This document shows positions 1-6,000 of a stretch of 8,410 bases of DNA, piece by piece. Numbering within the stretch: the first letter of the stretch is position 1; the number at the start of each line of letters is the position of its first letter. This stretch comes from an uncultured Eubacteriales bacterium. Its GTDB lineage: Bacteria; Bacillota; Clostridia; Monoglobales; Monoglobaceae. Under the pieces are notes generated by a model. It saw nothing but the letters and a program-made list of their open reading frames with translations. It was not told the DNA's origin and ran no database searches. Location: the NCBI GenBank assembly GCA_900555375.1, contig USLC01000022.1, positions 1 to 8,410 on the forward strand. Reading direction: 5' to 3'. Both the position numbers and the translations under genes were made by a program.

Positions 1-3000
1 TTCCAATATCCCGGCACGTAGACCACCGTGCCGTCGCCCAGCACGTCGTTTGCGTTCTTGCTGGTGACGTAGTACACTTCGCCGTCCTTGTCGGTGATGC
101 GGATGCCGTAGAATGTGCCTTCCCACTTGGCATACAGCGTGAAGTTCGCTGTCACAGGCGTTTCAAAGTCATACTTGTTCTCGTCCGTGCAGTCCTCGTC
201 CGTGTACCAGCCGCCGAAGCTATATCCCTCTCTTACGGGAGCTGGTAGATTTGAAACCGTTCCGTCCTTGTCTACTTTTAACTCTCCCGATTCACTTCCG
301 TTTTCGGCATTAAAGATTAAAGTATACTGTGTATCATCAGCGGGCGAACCTCCGCCGCCTTTGCGAGTTCTGTTCGTCACATCCGTAACGCTGACCGTCA
401 TCTCGGCAGTAATCAGTTTGTTTGACGGAATAAGCTGTCTCCAGTCCGTATTTTGGGCTCTGTCAGAGGCAAACTCGATTTTTTCCTCACTAGGAACTAC
501 GATTCCCGTAAACGTTGCCGTTCCTGCGCCGTCGGCTACAATCATATTGTCATAGTTTACGTGCGCTACATTCATATCAGAGCTTTCAAGCCAAATAACC
601 ATAAGCGAATCGCCCTCGCCCGCCGTAATCTCGGGCTGTATTTCTTTCTTTTCGTTAACCTTCATCGAATATTTGCCGTCATCCGCAAACTTCACTTCGG
701 TAACGTTTGACAATGCATTAATCGCCTCAATGCTGAAAGACTTTTTAACTGTTTCGCTGTAATCGGTTATTTTTTCATTGTTTGCCGAAACGGTTACGGT
801 TACCGCCGTACTGCCCGCGCCATCGTTATTTATCGTGTACGCACTGTCGGGAATGTCAAGAACGGTATCGATATTCCGCTCCTCATTTGCGGCAAGCGAA
901 TCAATGTTTATTTTCGCAACTTCTGTGCTGCCTGTCGCCGCTTTAATCACAATATTATTTGCATCCGCGTTTCCGACATTCTTCAGTACCGCACTGTATA
1001 CAACCTTTTCGGGATTATATCCGTCCGTGGCAATACGCGTAATTTTGCTGTTTTCAATCTTGATGTCACTCTTTTGCTCAAGCGTTATCTTCGCTTTATC
1101 CGCTTCATCTGTATATGCCGCAAATTCGATATTTGAGATATCCTCGGGAAGGGTCACACTGCACTTAACATTTGCCGTCATTCCTCCCGGTATCGGCTTT
1201 TCGATGTTAACCGTGACGGGATTTTCGCCGTTCATTGTAAATGTAACGGGTATCGGATTCTCAGCCGAGGCGAGCTTTGTTTCAAGACCCTCGTTTTTAA
1301 TCTCTGCGCAAAGCGTTACCTCTGACAGCGGCTGCGGAACCTCGTTATCAATTTTAATACTTTCCGCCTTAAGCTTTGAATAAGGTGTGTGCTGCAACGC
1401 CACAAGCGCAGGGGGTTCATATCCTGCTTCATCGCCTGTTCCTTTTTTAACTTTCTTTGCGCCGAGTGCGTAAATCTTGCCATCAACAACCGCCTCGCCA
1501 AATCCCGAATAGTATACGCCTGCGACATTGTCACCGCCGCCGTTTGTAAGCATAACGGGCTCACTCCAATGATTTTCCGCTATATCGGTGTCGGGTTTGT
1601 TTTCGCTGTTATCCTCGTCATAGTCGTCCTCGGTACCGTCGCCGCTGTTGTATATAGCACACATAATCTGTCTTGAATCATCGACCGAATCCGTCCAGAA
1701 CAGATACATCTGTCCGCCGCTTAATACGTTTACGTCAAAGTCCATAGGATTATCACACTCTGCGGCTGTTTCCGCTTCGGCGAGTACCTCCTCGGTTGTT
1801 TTTACCTCTTTGTTCTGCTCTTTGTCAAAGGTGTACGCATCGCGTTTGTATTTAAAGATATAATACTCGTTTTCGTTATCCGAAATCTTTTTAAATCTTT
1901 TATTCTTTATAAGGTCGCTTACATTAAGATATTTTATCGAGCCGTGCTCGGCAAGCTGTTCTTCTGTCTCGCTGCCTTCGCCTGTTTTCACAACCTCTTC
2001 AACAGATGTTTGACCGTAGAACAAGTATGTCGCATTATCCGAGCGCGCAAACTTCGGCGAAGAATAAGCCGATGTCTTGGACGTTACACGGAAAATGTGT
2101 GTAAAGCTGTTTTCAGCAAAGTTGTAAATCTGCATAAACACATCACGGTCGTACAGCGTGTCTAAGTCTCCGTCCCAGTCAGTTGTCCACGCAAACAGCG
2201 CAAGTCCGTTATAGCTGATAGACGTTGTGTCAATCACCCTCGGGAAAACATCACTGCCTTTGTTTATTCTTGTATCAAGCAAGCGCTGACCGTAGAAGCC
2301 CTTCTTATACAGCTCTTTCTCTTCATCTGTCATACCCGAAAGCTCTTCGGCCGTGTAACCATCCGCATTGCTCCAGCTTTTAGTGGTATCGTCATAGAAC
2401 ATATACGCATTTGCCGAATACGCCTTCTTTAAGTTTGCTGCCGTGCTCATATCCTCATACTCTGTTTTTGTGTAGTAAAGAATAAGCTTTCCGGTCGCCT
2501 TGTCATACGCCGCATTTGCCATCGTGTCCGCACTGTAGTCAGCAAACTTACCCGCTTCTTCTTCGGTGGTGGTCTTGGTAACTTTCATCGGCTCGCTGAG
2601 TTCATACGTTTTTTTATTAAAGAATGCCGCGTGAATATTCATATCCTTTGCCACATCTTCAACTGTTGCACCATCCGGCAAAACCGTATCGGCAGATGAC
2701 CAAGTGATAAGGATTCTGCCGTCACCCAAATCCGAAAGGTTAGGATAATCGTCAAGCGTTCTGTCATCTTCAACGACTTGGGGTACGCTCCAAGAGGTTC
2801 CGTCACCTATCGAGTAAAAAAGTGTTCTTTTATTTACTACGCTTCTGTCTCCATCATCACCTATAAACACCATAAGAATTTTGCCGTTATCAAGTTCTGC
2901 AAGCTTTACATACGGGTTTTCAAAGAATCCGTCCATAAGCTTACTTTCCGTTGTACCCTGAGAAGCGTCAATTGACATAAGCGAGATACCGCCGTTCGCC

Positions 3001-6000
3001 TCGCCGAGCCATTCGCTGTCTTCCGAGGACACCCTCGGCATCGGCTTGTCAAGGACAAGCTTTTCGTCATCATCTATGCTAAAGTAATCCGAAAGTGACA
3101 TAAGCGACAGCGTGCTTTCGCTGTTATAGTCAAAGTCTATGTGCCCGTTTGTACCCTCGGTATTAAACAGCTTGGTTGTGTAATTCCACAACGACTTTGT
3201 GTACACCTCAAAATTAAACAGCTGAATGCCCCAGCCGAGGTCTATTCTCATATCTCCGTAAGAATTTGTACCGATTTCGGTAAACTGAAAGTCCATATCA
3301 AAGCTGAACGATGCGTTACCCGTAACAAATATAATGCCAAGTCCCACGCCGAGAGCAACCGATATCTTCGGGTCAAGGAAGATATATCCCTCGCGTCTTA
3401 CAGAGTTATTAAACTTTTTGAACATTCCGAAGTCTTCCGTTGTATACTTAACCGCGTCTTCTGTCTCATAGCTGTCCTGATAATCGACATACATATGATA
3501 AACTCCCGCAACATCGCCGTCAATTTTGCCCTTTACCAATATACTGAGACCGATAGGAAGCTTAATCTTCTGGCTTGCGCTTACCTCAAAGTCTACCTTA
3601 AGATAAAAGACAAGGTCCTCAAAATACGTGTTTCCGTCACGTCTTGACGATAATGTGAGGTTAAAGCCTATGCTTGGTGTAACAGACCATTTAAATCTGC
3701 TCTTTGTTTTATACTTGCTCGGCTCGGGCGGAGTGACTCCTTTGCTCTTTCCGTCATAAAGCTTTTTAAGATATTCTTTAAGCTCTGCTTCGTCATTTTT
3801 CTTGTTGTTGTTTTTGTTCAGCCGATAAAATTCATCCGAGAAGCCAAACCTATAGTCTGTCTTCTGCCATGTGTAATTCTGTGCATTCTTCTTATCGATT
3901 CCGCTCGGCGTGTACGAATAACTTTCTTCATCAAACGCGCTGATTTTGCCGATATCCAAATCGCCGAGAGGGTCACCTATAATATCCTCTACATAGCCGC
4001 TTCTGATAGTATCCTCTAAAGAAGAACTTCCGAAAAGCGGGAAAATAAATTCCGCAAGATTAAGCTTTGATGTAAAGAAGTAGCCAAGGTCAATCGCATT
4101 TGTTAATTTTCCGTTCTGGTCTTCAAACTGAACATACAGTTTATAGCCTGTCACCATATCCCTGCTCGGGTTAAAGCTGAGGTAAGCATAAAGCTCGTTT
4201 CCGTTTCTTTCAACTTTTGTGGTATAGCCCTCTCTGCTGTCAAGCTCATACTTTGGCGTTCCGCTTTCGTCATAGATGAAGAAGTGAGCTCCCGTCGGCA
4301 CGATTGCGCTATCGCTTGAAACGGACGCGGTAACGGTTAAAGTATCATCATTTACTGTGATAAAATCGTCTGCTATTGCGCCCTTTGTCTTGTCATAATT
4401 CACGCTGATTCCCGTCGCTTTGAATTTTGAAAGCGCGTCAAGCTTTATATACGTATCCCTCTGAAGCTTTGAAACCGTGTTGTAAGAGAAGTCGTCTTCG
4501 GCTGTAACGCTTGTAATGGTTGTGCTTACGTTTCCGGCGGACGGCAAATCGTTGCAGAGAATCGAATATCTTCCGTTCGCGTCCGTAATACCTCTAAAGC
4601 CGCCTATGTCAACGTACGCACTTATCGGAATATCGTCTTCGTCAGACTTAATATTGTTTGCAAGCTGATAGAAGTTCTCGGGTGCGCGGACAACTCTGCC
4701 CGTCTTCACTCCGCTGCCCGCAGATGTCTTTGGCAGGAAGTAATAATTAAGCCTGAAGTTATCCTGGTCAAGCTTACCCGAAATCGTGTTTCCGTATACC
4801 TCATCGGGCATCGAGCTTCTGTTTCTTATTCTCAGCGCCTCGCTCGGTGAGATATAGCCGTCCTCGTCCTCATCTCCCGTCATATTTACCCATTGAGTAT
4901 AATACCCGTTGGGAGCGATAGCGGTAAGCGACCAATCCATACCGATAAACGGATTTTTAAATACATATCTTCCGTTCTTATCCGTTCCGCTTTCTTCGCC
5001 TGCCGCACCCGATGCAAGCGAATCCGACTGAACAACCGCATTTGTAAGACCGTTCTCACCCTTATACACATCGGGTATGCTTTCGGTCTCGGTCGGAAAG
5101 TACGATACGGTAAACGACTGCTCACCCGTTGCGGGCTTTATGCCCATATTTTCGGTTGCGATAATATCGGCCTTTGCATAATCGGTTTCCTTAACCGTTT
5201 CGCCGCTTGGGCTTGTTCCGCTGGATATTATATCACCCTCTTTGTAATATAATATTCCGTTTTTACTGCCGTCAAAGTTCCACCAATACACACCGTTTGC
5301 CATTCTGGTCGAAATCGGCTGTGTCTGAACCCTTATAACCGAGTATTTGGGAACCTTTATGTAGTAATAATCAAGCCAGTTTGCGTGGAATCCCTTTTGA
5401 ACCTGTCCGTTGTCGTATGCCTCAAGTACATTAACGATATAAGACGCCTTGTTTGACTTGTCAAACTTACCTCTCGTTGCAGACTTGCTGTCGTCTCTGT
5501 CTGAATTTTCAAAATGGAACTCAACATACTCCTGCTCAAAAACAGGGTAAATCTTAAAGGCCTCATCACTGTGAACACCGCCGATAACACCCTTATCGCG
5601 CAGAGTTTTAATAAAGTCCTGATTGGGCGTAAATGTCAATTTGCCGTTTTCCGCCGCGACATAATACACATTTTTGGTTGTGTAACTTCCGTTATAAATC
5701 GTGTGGTCAGTCAGATTGTTCTTTGCAAAGTACACACCCTTTAAACGGATACCCTTTGCATTATTCTTCTCTTCATCTGCCGAAGAAATCGTTACTCTTT
5801 CGGTATTATTTCCGTAAAACGCCGACACTGTGTCGCCGTTGTCCCTTTTTATCACTATTCCGCCGGGATTGTACACTCTGTTTGATTCGCCTTCATAATA
5901 CGTGTTGTAAACATTCGGCGTACCCTGAGTAAAGTCATATACGTTTCGGTTAAAATTCTCTACGGATTTTTGCGGACTGATATTGTATTTTGCGTAGTTA

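Larger units (their letters stand above)
1380..2927 (-). other. Beta-propeller-like region with sialidase-type blades (residues 1585-2100)
   Basis: Several blade-like repeats read as a strand, a D-N-G-K or D-G-R turn, and a strand ending in a W/F motif. Examples are L-A-E-L-D-N-G-K-I-L-M-V-F, L-S-D-L-G-D-G-R-I-L-I-T-W, L-S-G-G-Q-M-Y-L-F-W-T-D and E-A-V-V-D-G-K-I-Y-A-L-G. Between them are W-S-x-P-x-x-V/L turns (W1630 S-V-P-Q and H-W-S-E-P-V). This pattern is typical of six- or seven-bladed BNR/Kelch-like propellers. No sialidase catalytic set is evident, so a binding role is more likely than hydrolysis. The blade count is not settled. Confidence 0.6.

Noticed and set aside
778..1383. Open frame of 201 codons on the plus strand
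   Set aside because: It lies wholly antisense to the CARDB-like part of the giant gene, has no ribosome binding site, and its Ser/Phe/Val-rich product is what an antisense frame of this codon usage gives.
1380..2927. Reading the propeller region as an active sialidase
   Set aside because: Only one Asp-box-like motif and no convincing arginine triad or Tyr/Glu nucleophile pair could be picked out.
3141..3647. Open frame of 168 codons on the plus strand
   Set aside because: Antisense to the beta-strand block of the giant gene, with no start signal and no recognisable motif; it is a shadow frame.
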